From an uncultured bacterium (GTDB lineage: Bacteria > Acidobacteriota > Aminicenantia > Aminicenantales > CALLJL01), in assembly GCA_938092135.1 (NCBI GenBank), contig CALLJL010000001.1:88506-152505 (forward strand): a DNA stretch of 64,000 nt. Reading direction: 5' to 3'. The notes under the pieces are model-generated. The model saw only the letters and a list, made by a program, of their open reading frames with translations. It had not been told where the DNA came from and did not search any database. Positions 41,458 through 51,031 of this stretch are shown here, in pieces. Both the position numbers and the translations under genes were made by a program. Numbering within the stretch: the stretch's first letter is position 1; each line of letters begins with the position of its first letter.

Positions 41458-43165
41458 CGATTTTCTCCTTTAATTCGTCGATCGTAAAGGGTCGTCCATC
41501 GAAGCGGTTAATATGCTTTTCTATTTTAATCCCTGTTTCCATTTGTAAAAGTTTAGCCAGCTGACTGGTAGCGTTTTGCTCAATATTTATGACTACTCTG
41601 GCTTTTGTAAAAATATCTAACCAGGTTTCATCCTCCGGCAAGGGGAAAAGTTCACTGAAGTGAAGCATGGCAATTTTATAATCCGCTGAAAGCTCATCCA
41701 CCACTTCTTTAGTTATTCCGTATCCTGATCCCCAACAGACAAGGAGAATTTCTGGATTAATATCTCCATAGAGCAATGGAGGTGACATGTCCTTTTTAAT
41801 AAGGGGCATTTTCCGGAAAAGTCTCTTTGTAACCATTCTAATTCTCGTCTCAGCATCCTCGACAATATGTCCATCCTCGTCATGCTCATCGCTATCAGTT
41901 ACGATGACGTGTTCAGCTTCTCCTGGAATAGCCAGAGGAGAAATGCCGCTTTCAGTAAAGGCATGTCGTTTATATTCCTTTAATCCCCTAAAGTCTTCTC
42001 CTCTTAAACGGTAATCGCGATATTCAAAATTAGTCAAATCTAATCCATCGTAGCTCCATTGTGAATCAGCCAGATACTGGTCAGTCAAAAGGATCACCGG
42101 GATTTGAAATTTTTCGGCCAGGTTAAAAGCTTTATAAGTCAGGCTAAGGGCTTGCTCGGGCGTTCCGGGCGCCAGGATAACTTTGGGAAATTCGCCATGA
42201 CCGGCATGAAGGGCAAAGAGAAGGTCAGCCGCTTCAGTTCTGGTAGGAAAGCCCGTGGCTGGACCCGGTCTTTGAGCGAGAACGATAACTATTGGTGTTT
42301 CTGTCATTCCGGCTAACGATAAGCCTTCAACCATAAGGGCAAAACCACCTCCAGAGGTAGCGGTCATGGCTCTTACGCCAGCAAAGGAAGCTCCGAGGAC
42401 CATATTTATGGCTGAAATTTCATCCTCCGCCTGTTCGACCACCAGGCCGAAATCCAGGGCATGTTCAGCAATGAAATTGAAAATTCCAGTCGAGGGAGTC
42501 ATGGGATATCCCGAATAGAATTTTAATCCCGAGACAATGGCCCCCAAGCCAATAGCCTCATTACCAGAAATGACCAGCTTAGGGTTTTTGACCTCAGCGA
42601 GCATAAAAGAACAGGTAAGGCATTCTTCATGGGCAAAGGAATATCCAGCCTTGGCCGCGTTTAAATTAGCTTCAACGGTTTCTTTTCCTTTTTTGGCCAA
42701 GGATCTTTTTATCCCTTCTAAAATTATCATCAGGTCCATCCCAAGCATGCCGGCTACAGCGCCTACCGCGACCGTGTTGGCCATGATTTTGCTTCCTCCG
42801 TGTTTTACGGCTAGCTCAGTAAGAGGGACATCAAGAAAATTGGCTTTTTTAAATTTTTCTTTTAAATAAAAAGAATCATAGAGAACATGACCGTTCTCAC
42901 TCAGCTCCTTCTCATGAAGAAGAATGCTTTCTTTGTCTAAGGCCACTAGAAGATGAATTTTGCTCCTTGAACAGGAAACAGGCTTATCAGCTAGGCGAAT
43001 CTGGTAAAAATTGTGTCCCCCTCTTATTCGCGATTCATAATCCTGATGGGAAAAAACATAATAGCCGGCGCGAGCGAAGATATGGGCCAGGGTGTCACCG
43101 ACAGTCTGGATTCCCTGCCCGGCTTCTCCACCTATTTTTATTGAATAATCCATAATTGATTTCAT
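41435..43165 (-). CDS. korA: 2-oxoacid:ferredoxin oxidoreductase alpha subunit (gamma-alpha fusion)
   Basis: The 576-aa protein has an N-terminal gamma domain (about 1-180) with KIGGEAGQGIQTVGDTLAHI and SRIRGGHNFYQIRL. The alpha domain (about 200-576) has GLGAIVSGLKFYSGYPMTPST, EDEISAINMVLGASFAG and TATSGGGFALMVEGL. The fused arrangement is the two-subunit KorAB form. Substrate choice among 2-oxoacids cannot be read from sequence. It provides reduced ferredoxin and fits an anaerobic metabolism. Confidence 0.94.
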   Translation of the reverse strand: MKSIMDYSIKIGGEAGQGIQTVGDTLAHIFARAGYYVFSHQDYESRIRGGHNFYQIRLADKPVSCSRSKIHLLVALDKESILLHEKELSENGHVLYDSFYLKEKFKKANFLDVPLTELAVKHGGSKIMANTVAVGAVAGMLGMDLMIILEGIKRSLAKKGKETVEANLNAAKAGYSFAHEECLTCSFMLAEVKNPKLVISGNEAIGLGAIVSGLKFYSGYPMTPSTGIFNFIAEHALDFGLVVEQAEDEISAINMVLGASFAGVRAMTATSGGGFALMVEGLSLAGMTETPIVIVLAQRPGPATGFPTRTEAADLLFALHAGHGEFPKVILAPGTPEQALSLTYKAFNLAEKFQIPVILLTDQYLADSQWSYDGLDLTNFEYRDYRLRGEDFRGLKEYKRHAFTESGISPLAIPGEAEHVIVTDSDEHDEDGHIVEDAETRIRMVTKRLFRKMPLIKKDMSPPLLYGDINPEILLVCWGSGYGITKEVVDELSADYKIAMLHFSELFPLPEDETWLDIFTKARVVINIEQNATSQLAKLLQMETGIKIEKHINRFDGRPFTIDELKEKIDAFLKRF

Positions 43166-43556
43166 ATATTAAGTTTTCTCTCATTATCTAACATGATCGT
43201 CTTTTGTCAATACATTGAGAGCTGATAGCCTATAAGTCGGGGGCTGAAGATTTTAAGGAAAAGATGCCTTTTCTGCAAGGAAGTTCAAATCTAAGCAACT
43301 TTTTTGGCTAAATCTGGGGCTTTGTTTTCTACCTCTAATTTTCCTTGGCGTGACCGTTTTCAGAGGAAAGATAAAAGAATTGGAGGAAAGGGAAAGAGCC
43401 TTGAAAACAGACTCTCTTCTCCTGATTATAATATTCCTTAAAAGTCTTCAGCAAAAATCAGGTTGAAAAATTATTGAAAATATGGAAAGAATTCTTTGAA
43501 TTACTTAAAAGACTTAAGGAGTAAAATTAAAAGGTGAAAAAACATAGGGGGCGAAA
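43166..43556. other. 391-base region with a possible small membrane/coiled-coil ORF lacking a start
   Basis: A plus-strand frame is open from 43257 to the stop at 43464-43466. It reads KFKSKQLFWLNLGLCFLPL then IFLGVTVFRGKIKELEERER, a membrane segment followed by a charged coiled coil. No ATG, GTG or TTG sits in a suitable place, so it may be a remnant or use a rare start. The rest of the region is unremarkable. Confidence 0.45.
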
Positions 43557-44600
43557 ATGACTCAACGATTTTTCCGAAAATTAATAAAATTACAAAGGAT
43601 TTTTATAATTACTATAAGCTTTAATATTTTTACCGGAATATTAATAGCTCAAGGCAAGTTTAGCGGCTATATGTTCGGTGATTTTTATTATATCCTTAGT
43701 CACCATCGTGGCGATCTAAAGGGCCAGAATGGCTTTTGGTTTCGTAGAATCTACTTCACTTACGATTTTCAGATTAATGATAATTGGTCCACCCGCTTCA
43801 GGGTCGAGCTTAATAGCTATGGAGATTTTAAGACAAAGGATACTCTTAAGCCTTATGTCAAGGATGCTTATCTTCAGTACAAAAAGGGAAACCACAATAT
43901 TTATTTAGGAATTTCTCCGACTCCTACCTGGGAGTATATCGAAAGTTTTTGGGGATACCGCTCGGTGGAGAAAACACCTTTAGATCTCTTCAAAATGGGC
44001 GATTCCCGAGATTTTGGCCTTGCTTTTAGGGGTTTTTTTGGAAAAGAAAAAAGATTTGGTTACCACCTCCAGTTGGCCAATGGTGAAGGGACTAAATCAG
44101 AGGTTAATAAATATAAAAAGATTATGAGTTCGTTTCTTTTTAATCTAAACAAAAGCCTTTCTTTTGAAGTATACGGCGATTATGGAGCTGATGGCCCGGG
44201 CAAAGAGGTTTTAACCTATCAGGGATTTATTGGCTGGAAGCAAGAAAAAGCTCGCTTGGGCCTTATGTATTGCCATCAGACAAGAGGGCAGGGATCAGGG
44301 CAGGCCGATATTAAATTAAATTTGCTTTCAGCCTTGGCTGTTCTTAACCCTTCGGCAAAAATCTCTCTTCTTTTTAGATATGATAGGGCCATAAACCCTA
44401 TTCCAGGCGTTTCAACCCAGAGCTATGTTCCCCTGAATAGCGAATCGCCTTTCCATCTTATCATTGCCGGCATAGATCTGAAAATATTAAAAAATATAAG
44501 TTTTATTCCAAACATAATGCTCGTGACCTACGAGACAACCGAAGGGGTTAAACCTAAAAGCGATGCCCATTTTAAGCTTACTTTTTTCTATTCCTTTTAA
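43557..44600 (+). CDS. porin-like outer membrane beta-barrel protein
   Basis: The 347-aa protein has a signal region (about residues 12-33, ending LIAQG) and many alternating beta-strands. These include GFWFRRIYFTYDFQIND and STRFRVELNSYGDF near the start, which resemble phosphate-selective porin types, and it ends in FKLTFFYSF with terminal Phe as expected for an Omp. It is upstream of a cytochrome c and a molybdenum enzyme on the same strand, so it may admit their substrate or a terminal acceptor. Confidence 0.78.
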   Translation: MTQRFFRKLIKLQRIFIITISFNIFTGILIAQGKFSGYMFGDFYYILSHHRGDLKGQNGFWFRRIYFTYDFQINDNWSTRFRVELNSYGDFKTKDTLKPYVKDAYLQYKKGNHNIYLGISPTPTWEYIESFWGYRSVEKTPLDLFKMGDSRDFGLAFRGFFGKEKRFGYHLQLANGEGTKSEVNKYKKIMSSFLFNLNKSLSFEVYGDYGADGPGKEVLTYQGFIGWKQEKARLGLMYCHQTRGQGSGQADIKLNLLSALAVLNPSAKISLLFRYDRAINPIPGVSTQSYVPLNSESPFHLIIAGIDLKILKNISFIPNIMLVTYETTEGVKPKSDAHFKLTFFYSF

Positions 44601-44648
44601 AGGAAAGAATAATTTGGGACCTTTTGGAATTTTTGAAAGAAAGGGGTT

Positions 44649-45020
44649 ATGATGAAAAAGATTTTAATTTTAGGGCTAATAATTATGGTTTCTTTTATTT
44701 TTGCCCAGGAGAAGAACCTGATCGATCTCCATAAGAAGGCGGGTAAGATTCCGAACGAGCAATGTCTTGGCTGTCATGGGAGGATCCTCAAGGAGGAGAC
44801 TCTTGATGGTCGGTTCAAAACTTTTCATCGAGTCCATCTCGAATCAGAGCTCGAAACGCCCAAGAATTGTTCTGATTGCCATGAGTCTGTTGATTTGAGA
44901 GAGGGTTCTGCTTCGGCTTTGCGAAAACAGGTGGACCCCGGGCTTTGTGCCCTCTGCCACAGTGGTGGCGAAAAGGGTTTAAAAAATTATTCTCGAAATA
45001 ACTTAAAGGCACGAAAATAG
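44649..45020 (+). CDS. triheme cytochrome c
   Basis: The 123-aa protein has a signal peptide (about 1-20, ending IFAQ) and three CxxCH haem sites: CLGCH, CSDCH and CALCH, at about residues 39, 75 and 99. Other histidines (FHRVHLES) can give the distal ligands. Small multihaem proteins of this type exchange electrons in the periplasm. It lies 26 bases before the molybdenum enzyme gene and probably replaces a membrane anchor subunit as its redox partner. Confidence 0.9.
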   Translation: MMKKILILGLIIMVSFIFAQEKNLIDLHKKAGKIPNEQCLGCHGRILKEETLDGRFKTFHRVHLESELETPKNCSDCHESVDLREGSASALRKQVDPGLCALCHSGGEKGLKNYSRNNLKARK

Positions 45021-45046
45021 TTTCGAGACGTGAAAGGAGGGGTGTA

Positions 45047-47542
45047 ATGCGAAGAAGGGGAGAAGAGGAAAAGAATCTTATGGCCGAAATTATAGGAAAG
45101 AAGCTTTCCCGAAGATCTTTTCTTCAATGGACGACAGGTCTAGCTAGCTCTGCTATTGCTGGCGGCCTTGTCTGGGATCGTAAGCTTGGCCTTTTCCGAG
45201 AGGTCAGGGCTCAAGAGAGTCTTTCGATTCTTTCGGAAGCAGGAGAGTGGATTAATTCCAATTGCAATATGTGTGGCGGGCAATGTGGAATAAAAGTCAA
45301 GGTGGTTAATGGTCGCGCCATTAAAATTGAAGCTTTGGCCAATCCTAATAACATAGCCAATATTTCGACGAACTACGAAGATGTGCTCAAGGAGCTTGGC
45401 GCTTTATACCCTGACCAAGATTGCGCTGCCCGAATCTGTCCCAAGGGAAATTCTGGCCTCAGAACCCTCTATGACCCTGATCGGTTGAAGACGCCGATGA
45501 TAAGGCTGGGAGAAAGAGGAAGTGGCCGGTGGAAAGCCATAAGTTGGGAGGAGGCGATAGACCACGTGGCTCAGAATCTGCAGAGGATAAGGGAAAAATA
45601 CGGCGCCGAAAGCCTTTTATGGTTCAGTGAAGACCATTCTTTCACCCATATCCAGCAGGACTTCTGTAAGCTTTACGGAACGCCTAACTATTTCAATCAT
45701 TCCAACCTCTGCGATGTGGCCAGAAAAGCTGCCTTTAAACTCGTCATGGGAAACGATCGTCCCTTGGCTGATTTTGAAAATACTTCCTATGCTCTTATAT
45801 TCGGCTGGAACCTTCTCGGCGCAATGAAATGGGCACATCTTCTTGGTATTTGGATGAGGGGTCGGGCGAAAGGAGCGAAGATGGTCTACGTTGACCCCTT
45901 CTATAACCAGACAGCCAGTAAGTCCGATGAGTGGATTCCCATTAGACCAGGAACGGATGGTGCCCTGGCCCTATCTTTAGGCCATGTTCTTATTAAGAAA
46001 AATTTGATCAATAAAGCTTTTATTGAAGAATGGTGTACTGGCTTTGATGAATATGCCGCCTATGTTTCTGATAAAACCCCTGAATGGGCCCAGGAAATTA
46101 CCAGTATCCCCGCAGCGACCATTGAAAGAATAGCCACTGAAATCGGAGAAACCGCCAAAGCTGGCAAACCTGTGGTTATTGATGCCTGGAGCGGTCCTGG
46201 CCATCATACCAATGGCACCTTAGGAAGTTATGCCATTGCTGTTCTGCCGGCTTTACTTGGAATGATCGATAAGCCAGGCACGATGATCGAGCCTCAGCGA
46301 ATTGGTCCCAGGCATCATGAAATTGACGTCGATTTGCCCTCATTAAAAAAACCAAGAGTTGATGGCAAAGGAACTAAATATATCCTCGGCCATGACTCGG
46401 GTATCTATGTGGAAGTCAGGGATGCTGTCTTGGAGAATAAATACTGGAGCCCTGAAGTTACACCGCCCAGGGCTGCGGTTTTTGTCTTCCAAAATTTTGT
46501 CATGTCCGTCCCCAATACTCAAAAAAACATTGAATTTATTAAAAAACTTGAATTCGTTGTTGTTCAGGATATTTATATGAGCGAAACGGCGGAGCTGGCC
46601 GACATTTTGATTCCCGGATCGGTTTATCTGGAAAGGTATGATTTTAATGCTTACTGGGTAACCTGGCCTGTTCTTGGCTTGAGAAAGCCCGTGGTTAAAT
46701 CAGTGATAAAGGGAATGACAGAAGTAGAATTTTGGATGGCCGTAATGAAGAAAATGGGCCTCAGGGATAAAAAGGGCTATGCTCCTTACGACTTTTCTTA
46801 TGACTCCTATTATGCTGATGAATATATTCCTACCCCTTATTCGAAGAGGCAGGACTGGGAAACCTTTAAGAAAACAACTCTGGTGATGATCGGTAAGACT
46901 GAATATGAAAAGTTCAAAAGGGAAATTCCCCTACCTGAGGGCGGAACGATTGATGAGAAGACAGGGGTAGTCATGGACAAAGAGGGTAAACCTGTGGGCA
47001 TAAAAATTGGCGAAAAGATTATGAGAGGATTTAATACCCCCACAAGAAAGCTTGAGCTTGCCTCCACTGTTTTAAAAAAGCACGGTTACAGTGGTCTTCC
47101 CGAATATCATGAACCCGAAGATAAACCAACCGCTGATTTTCCCCTTTATCTGATCAATTTTAAACAGGCAGAGCATACCCATTCTCGAACTTTCAACAAT
47201 GATTACCTCATGGAGATGAAACCTGATAATCCTCTTCTGATTAACACGGCAACTGCCGAGCAGCTTGGCTTAAAGGACGGCGATGCTGTCTGGATAGAAT
47301 CACCTTTTGCTCGAGCAAAAGCCACTGTGCAGCTAACAGAGAGAATTCACCCTGAGGTTGTGGCCCTTCAGCATGGTTATGGCCACTGGGCATTTGGTAA
47401 GATAGCTAGGGGAGCGCTAAACAAAATTAATACCTGGTCGCCTGCAGGAACAGCTGATGGACAGTTTTTGCCCGGAAAGGCAGAGAGATTTTCAGGTCAG
47501 GCTGTTCATAAAGAAGTAGGCGTTAGAATCCGCAAAGCTTAG
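45047..47542 (+). CDS. molybdopterin oxidoreductase catalytic subunit (PsrA/PhsA/ArrA-like class)
   Basis: The 831-aa protein has a twin-arginine signal (SRRSFLQW at about 21-28), a [4Fe-4S] site CNMCGGQC (Cys73, 76, 80) with a fourth Cys in ARICPKGNSG, and the molybdopterin fold to the C-terminus. The C-terminal domain contains LYLINFKQAEHTHSRTFNN and a guanine-site segment ALQHGYGHW. The Mo ligand is probably Cys at about 223 in HSNLCDVARKAA. The class includes polysulfide, thiosulfate, tetrathionate and arsenate enzymes; the substrate cannot be fixed. GAAAGGAGGGG precedes the ATG. It works with the Fe-S subunit and TorD downstream. Confidence 0.92.
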   Translation: MRRRGEEEKNLMAEIIGKKLSRRSFLQWTTGLASSAIAGGLVWDRKLGLFREVRAQESLSILSEAGEWINSNCNMCGGQCGIKVKVVNGRAIKIEALANPNNIANISTNYEDVLKELGALYPDQDCAARICPKGNSGLRTLYDPDRLKTPMIRLGERGSGRWKAISWEEAIDHVAQNLQRIREKYGAESLLWFSEDHSFTHIQQDFCKLYGTPNYFNHSNLCDVARKAAFKLVMGNDRPLADFENTSYALIFGWNLLGAMKWAHLLGIWMRGRAKGAKMVYVDPFYNQTASKSDEWIPIRPGTDGALALSLGHVLIKKNLINKAFIEEWCTGFDEYAAYVSDKTPEWAQEITSIPAATIERIATEIGETAKAGKPVVIDAWSGPGHHTNGTLGSYAIAVLPALLGMIDKPGTMIEPQRIGPRHHEIDVDLPSLKKPRVDGKGTKYILGHDSGIYVEVRDAVLENKYWSPEVTPPRAAVFVFQNFVMSVPNTQKNIEFIKKLEFVVVQDIYMSETAELADILIPGSVYLERYDFNAYWVTWPVLGLRKPVVKSVIKGMTEVEFWMAVMKKMGLRDKKGYAPYDFSYDSYYADEYIPTPYSKRQDWETFKKTTLVMIGKTEYEKFKREIPLPEGGTIDEKTGVVMDKEGKPVGIKIGEKIMRGFNTPTRKLELASTVLKKHGYSGLPEYHEPEDKPTADFPLYLINFKQAEHTHSRTFNNDYLMEMKPDNPLLINTATAEQLGLKDGDAVWIESPFARAKATVQLTERIHPEVVALQHGYGHWAFGKIARGALNKINTWSPAGTADGQFLPGKAERFSGQAVHKEVGVRIRKA

Positions 47543-47555
47543 GGAGGTGATGAAA

Positions 47556-48125
47556 ATGGCCACAACTCAAATGGCCTGGTATTACAATGAAAATAATTGT
47601 GTCGCCTGTAGAGCTTGTGAGGCGGGATGTAAACAGGAGTTTAACCTGCCCGTAGGCCTTCGCCGGCGAAGAGTCATTATCCGGGAAGAAGGGAAATACC
47701 CTCAGGTTAAAGTAAGATATATTTCCCTTTCTTGCAACCATTGTGCCGAGCCAGCATGCCTGAAGGCTTGTCCTGTGGGAGCTTATACCAAGGAACAGGA
47801 ATTCGGAATTGTCCTTCATGACCAGGGCAAATGCATCGGCTGTAAACGCTGTATAGCTGCTTGCCCCTACGGGGCGCCTCAATTCAATGAGGCCACAAAG
47901 AAAGTTGATAAGTGTGATTTTTGCTATCATCGCTTACGTGAAGGCCTTCCCCCCGCTTGCGTTCGCACTTGTCTTGGCTATGCTCTTTGGCATGGAAGAA
48001 TGGAGGATATTGAGGCCGGGAAAATTCCGCCCGAAATTTACAGAAGACCCCCTCAGAAGACATTGCCAGGGTTTGCTGACCCAGAATTGACCAAACCGTC
48101 CATAAGATTTTCCGCGATGAAGTAA
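47556..48125 (+). CDS. four-cluster ferredoxin subunit (PsrB/DmsB-type)
   Basis: The 189-aa protein (from the ATG at 47556) has four Cys clusters in the DmsB/PsrB order: NCVACRACEAGCKQ, CNHCAEPACLKACPVGA, KCIGCKRCIAACPYGAPQ and KCDFCYHRL ... ACVRTC. It lacks a signal peptide and probably travels with the Tat-signal catalytic subunit. GGGAGGTG precedes the start; an earlier in-frame GTG at 47547 is less likely. It shuttles electrons between the Mo centre and the periplasmic partner. Confidence 0.92.
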   Translation: MATTQMAWYYNENNCVACRACEAGCKQEFNLPVGLRRRRVIIREEGKYPQVKVRYISLSCNHCAEPACLKACPVGAYTKEQEFGIVLHDQGKCIGCKRCIAACPYGAPQFNEATKKVDKCDFCYHRLREGLPPACVRTCLGYALWHGRMEDIEAGKIPPEIYRRPPQKTLPGFADPELTKPSIRFSAMK

Positions 48126-48139
48126 AAAGGGTTATTGCT

Positions 48140-48745
48140 TTGAAAAAATTAGGGCTTAACAAAAGGAGAATTTCCAAAGATTTGAAATTATTAAGTAGTA
48201 TTTACCTTTTCCCGCCTACAAGGGAGGCTCTTAGAAGATGGGAAGAATTAATCGATGATAACTGCTCCGATTATCTCCAGAGTTTAAAAGAGGTCATTAG
48301 GAAATTAAAGCTTGAATCGGAAAAGCAATTGGAGGACCTTCACTGGGAATACACCAGGCTTTTTATTGGTCCCTATAAACTTCCCTGTCCACCTTTGGAA
48401 TCTGTTTATACCTCCCCCCAGAGGCTCATGAGGCAAGAGGCCTTTGAGAAGGTAAAGGCTTTTTATGAGCGAACCGGTTTGACGATAGACCAAATCATGC
48501 CTGACCACATCGGGGTAGAATTAAATTTTTTAGCCATTTTATTTGATAGGCTGGGTGAGAAGGGTAAAGACACTTCTTATTACCAGGGTTTGATAAAAAG
48601 TTTCCTGCACGAACATCTGGGAAGATGGGTCTTTCAGTTTACTAAAGACTTAGAGAAAGCGACCGCCACTTCTTTTTATCAAGCGCTGGCCAGATCAACC
48701 CGCGACTGCCTTATTTTTATCGCCAGCCAAATTGAAGATAAGTGA
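48140..48745 (+). CDS. TorD/DmsD-family molybdoenzyme chaperone
   Basis: The 201-aa all-helical protein has LLSSIYLFPPTREALRRWEEL, WEYTRLFIGPYKLPCPPLESVY and GLTIDQIMPDHIGVELNFLAIL, the TorD pattern with the conserved FxGP and PDHIGVELNFLA motifs. It starts with a TTG at 48140. Such proteins hold the apo catalytic subunit and its Tat signal until molybdopterin is inserted, matching the Tat-signal subunit upstream. Confidence 0.93.
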   Translation: MKKLGLNKRRISKDLKLLSSIYLFPPTREALRRWEELIDDNCSDYLQSLKEVIRKLKLESEKQLEDLHWEYTRLFIGPYKLPCPPLESVYTSPQRLMRQEAFEKVKAFYERTGLTIDQIMPDHIGVELNFLAILFDRLGEKGKDTSYYQGLIKSFLHEHLGRWVFQFTKDLEKATATSFYQALARSTRDCLIFIASQIEDK

Positions 48746-48791
48746 TTTTTTTAAAATATTATTGGCTTAAAAGTTTTGACCCAAATTCAAT

Positions 48792-49280
48792 TTAGCTAAG
48801 AAATTTATCAACTATAAAATCGACCAGACGCTCCACTTCTTTCCAGGAAAATTGAGGGACGTCGGTATCAAAGATCTGGTCAGAGACAATGGCTATAAGG
48901 TTATCTTCTTTAGTGCAGAGAAGTTTCTTCTGTTGACCCTTTCGGAACACCTCAATTTTCGGATAGGAGCTTCGCTTAAAGCCTTCCGTTAAAATTAAAT
49001 CGACGTCTTCAAAGTACTTGATCAACTCATTAAGGGGCAATTCCTTATCAACATCTCTTATTAAAGCAATTTTACTTGGAGAGGAAATTAAAACAGTTGA
49101 TGCTCCTGCTTTTTTATGTCGATAACTATCCTTCCCTTCTTTATCAATCTCGAAGCCATGGGTGTCGTGCTTAATTGTGCCGATTTTATAACCCCTTTTC
49201 TTGAGTTCCGGGACTATTTTTTCAATCAGAGTTGTCTTCCCTGAATCTGAATAGCCTACAATACAGATGATAGGAATCAT
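48792..49280 (-). CDS. mobB: MobB, molybdopterin-guanine dinucleotide biosynthesis adaptor
   Basis: The 162-aa GTP-binding protein has the P-loop GYSDSGKTTLIEKI (about 8-21), then GTIKHDTHGFEIDKEGKDSYRH and LILTEGFKRSSYPKIEVFRK, the MobB order. It shares four bases with the MobA gene (ATGA). It supports attachment of GMP to molybdopterin for the adjacent Mo enzyme. Convergent with the TorD gene. Confidence 0.94.
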   Translation of the reverse strand: MIPIICIVGYSDSGKTTLIEKIVPELKKRGYKIGTIKHDTHGFEIDKEGKDSYRHKKAGASTVLISSPSKIALIRDVDKELPLNELIKYFEDVDLILTEGFKRSSYPKIEVFRKGQQKKLLCTKEDNLIAIVSDQIFDTDVPQFSWKEVERLVDFIVDKFLS

Positions 49281-49903
49281 GGTTGATAATTTCTTTTTTG
49301 GGTCAGAAATTTTTGGATTCTCATTGCCTCTTTTAGGTCTTTCTCGGTATTAATGTTGAAAAAGCTCAATTTTTTAGGATCGAATCTTTCTATTTCTTCT
49401 TCGCTCAGGATTCTAATTTTAACTTTATCGTAAAAATCGAAAATTCTCAAATCATTCCTTTGGATACACTCTTCGATGAAAGGGAGACATCTTTTAGAGT
49501 AAATAGCATGAAGAGGTTCAAAGCCTGATTTTAATCGGGCCACAACCACATCATTTTCCTTTGAGACCTTTTTGAAATAATTAATTAGCGATGGATTAAG
49601 AAAGGGCATATCGCATCCAACGACAAAAGAATGATAATTAGAAGAAAAATTAAGGCCACTATGGAGGCCGCCTAGGGGTCCCTTTCGGTCAAAAATATCA
49701 GGGAAAATATTTATATTTAAACTCGAAAACTTCTGTCGATAATTCTCCTGTTTATCCCGGGAAGTGATAATCAAAATTTCGGTAAAGAATTGGCTTAAAA
49801 TTTTCACAATTCTTTCAATTAATAACTCTCCCCATAGAAAAATATCACCCTTATCTTTCCCAAACCTTTTTCCCTGTCCGCCGGCCAGAATAATTCCTGT
49901 CAA
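49277..49903 (-). CDS. mobA: MobA, molybdenum cofactor guanylyltransferase
   Basis: The 208-aa protein has the nucleotide-binding LAGGQGKRFGKDKGD, then DIFDRKGPLGGLHSGL and VGCDMPFLNPSLI, as in MobA. The start is set at TTG 49903, since GGAGG lies 5 bases upstream and the family N-terminus begins at that point. A longer frame to 49993 would add about 30 charged residues with no homology. It transfers GMP from GTP to molybdopterin. Confidence 0.92.
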   Translation of the reverse strand: MTGIILAGGQGKRFGKDKGDIFLWGELLIERIVKILSQFFTEILIITSRDKQENYRQKFSSLNINIFPDIFDRKGPLGGLHSGLNFSSNYHSFVVGCDMPFLNPSLINYFKKVSKENDVVVARLKSGFEPLHAIYSKRCLPFIEECIQRNDLRIFDFYDKVKIRILSEEEIERFDPKKLSFFNINTEKDLKEAMRIQKFLTQKRNYQP

Positions 49904-50164
49904 ATCAGCCTCCCTCTCGATAGTTGTTTCTTTTTGCTGGCCTTTTTTTGAAAAGAGAATTTGACCTCGGTCTGGCTTTAGCCTGAAGGTCATTTGAGCT
50001 TACTTTATCCTATTTAGCTTGGTTTAATCAATCCTAGTTAAATCCTTCGAAAAATTAAAACTGGCAAAGGGGCTTATAATTTTCTTTGACAAAGAAAGGG
50101 TCAAACTTTAAAATATAGAAGATTTTAGCTTAAACCCTCTTTCTTAAGACTTTGAGGTATAGCT

Positions 50165-50989
50165 ATTAATCGAAGAAAAAATATAATAATTTTTTCTGAT
50201 CTCGACGGCACCCTTCTTGATCATGAAACCTTTTCTTTTGAACCTGCCGGCGAAGCCCTCCAAATTTTAGCCAAAGCCAACATTCCTCTCATTTTCTGTA
50301 CGAGTAAAACTCGGGCTGAGACCGAATACTGGCGACAAAGGATGAATAACCATCATCCCTTTATCGTTGAAAATGGAGGCGCTATCTATATCCCTTTCGA
50401 TTATTTCCCTTTTTCCCTACCACAAGCGATAAATCGAGGTGATTATAAAGTTATTGAGCTTGGCAAAGGATACGAAAAAATTCGTCAGTTTCTCAATTTC
50501 TATCGTCAAAGATTTGACTTAGATTTTCGAGGCTTTGGCGACATGAGCCTGGAAGAAATTATCACCTTATCCGGACTTTCAGCCGAAATGGCGGCTTTAG
50601 CCCAAGAAAGAGAGTATGATGAACCCTTTATTCTTGGCCAAAAGGAAAAGCTTGCCAAAATAAAAAAAGAAGCCGCTAAAAAAGGCCTTAAAATCCTGGG
50701 GGGAAGCCGTTTTTATCATTTAACAGGAAATAACGATAAGGGTAAAGCTTGTAAAATACTTAAAAAATTTTATGCCCAGCTTTTTGGTAAGGTAACAACA
50801 GTTGCAATTGGTGATAGTCACAATGACGAAGCTATGTTTAAAGTAGCTGAAATAGGCTTTCTTGTTCAGAAACCTGATCGCACTTACGACGAGCGAATTA
50901 AAATAAAAAAAATAACCTATATTCCTGAAATTGGTCCTGTCGGCTGGAATCAGGCAATTTTAAGCCTACTTTCATCAAGGGAAGATTAA
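50165..50989 (+). CDS. HAD-family mannosyl/glucosyl-3-phosphoglycerate phosphatase, probable ATT start
   Basis: The HAD motifs are complete only if translation begins upstream of the first ATG (50342): IIIFSDLDGTLLDHETFSFE gives motif I, then IFCTSKTRAETEYWR, and late VAIGDSHNDEAMFKVA gives motif IV. The only candidate start in the open stretch is ATT at 50165, 6 bases after GAGGT; no ATG, GTG or TTG is available. The 274-residue size matches mannosyl- or glucosyl-3-phosphoglycerate phosphatase. It removes the phosphate made by the synthase encoded next, giving glucosylglycerate, a compatible solute. Confidence 0.85.
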   Translation: MNRRKNIIIFSDLDGTLLDHETFSFEPAGEALQILAKANIPLIFCTSKTRAETEYWRQRMNNHHPFIVENGGAIYIPFDYFPFSLPQAINRGDYKVIELGKGYEKIRQFLNFYRQRFDLDFRGFGDMSLEEIITLSGLSAEMAALAQEREYDEPFILGQKEKLAKIKKEAAKKGLKILGGSRFYHLTGNNDKGKACKILKKFYAQLFGKVTTVAIGDSHNDEAMFKVAEIGFLVQKPDRTYDERIKIKKITYIPEIGPVGWNQAILSLLSSRED

Positions 50990-51031
50990 TTTTATTTGAT
51001 AATTCCTCAATAATTTCTTCGGGAGGTCATC

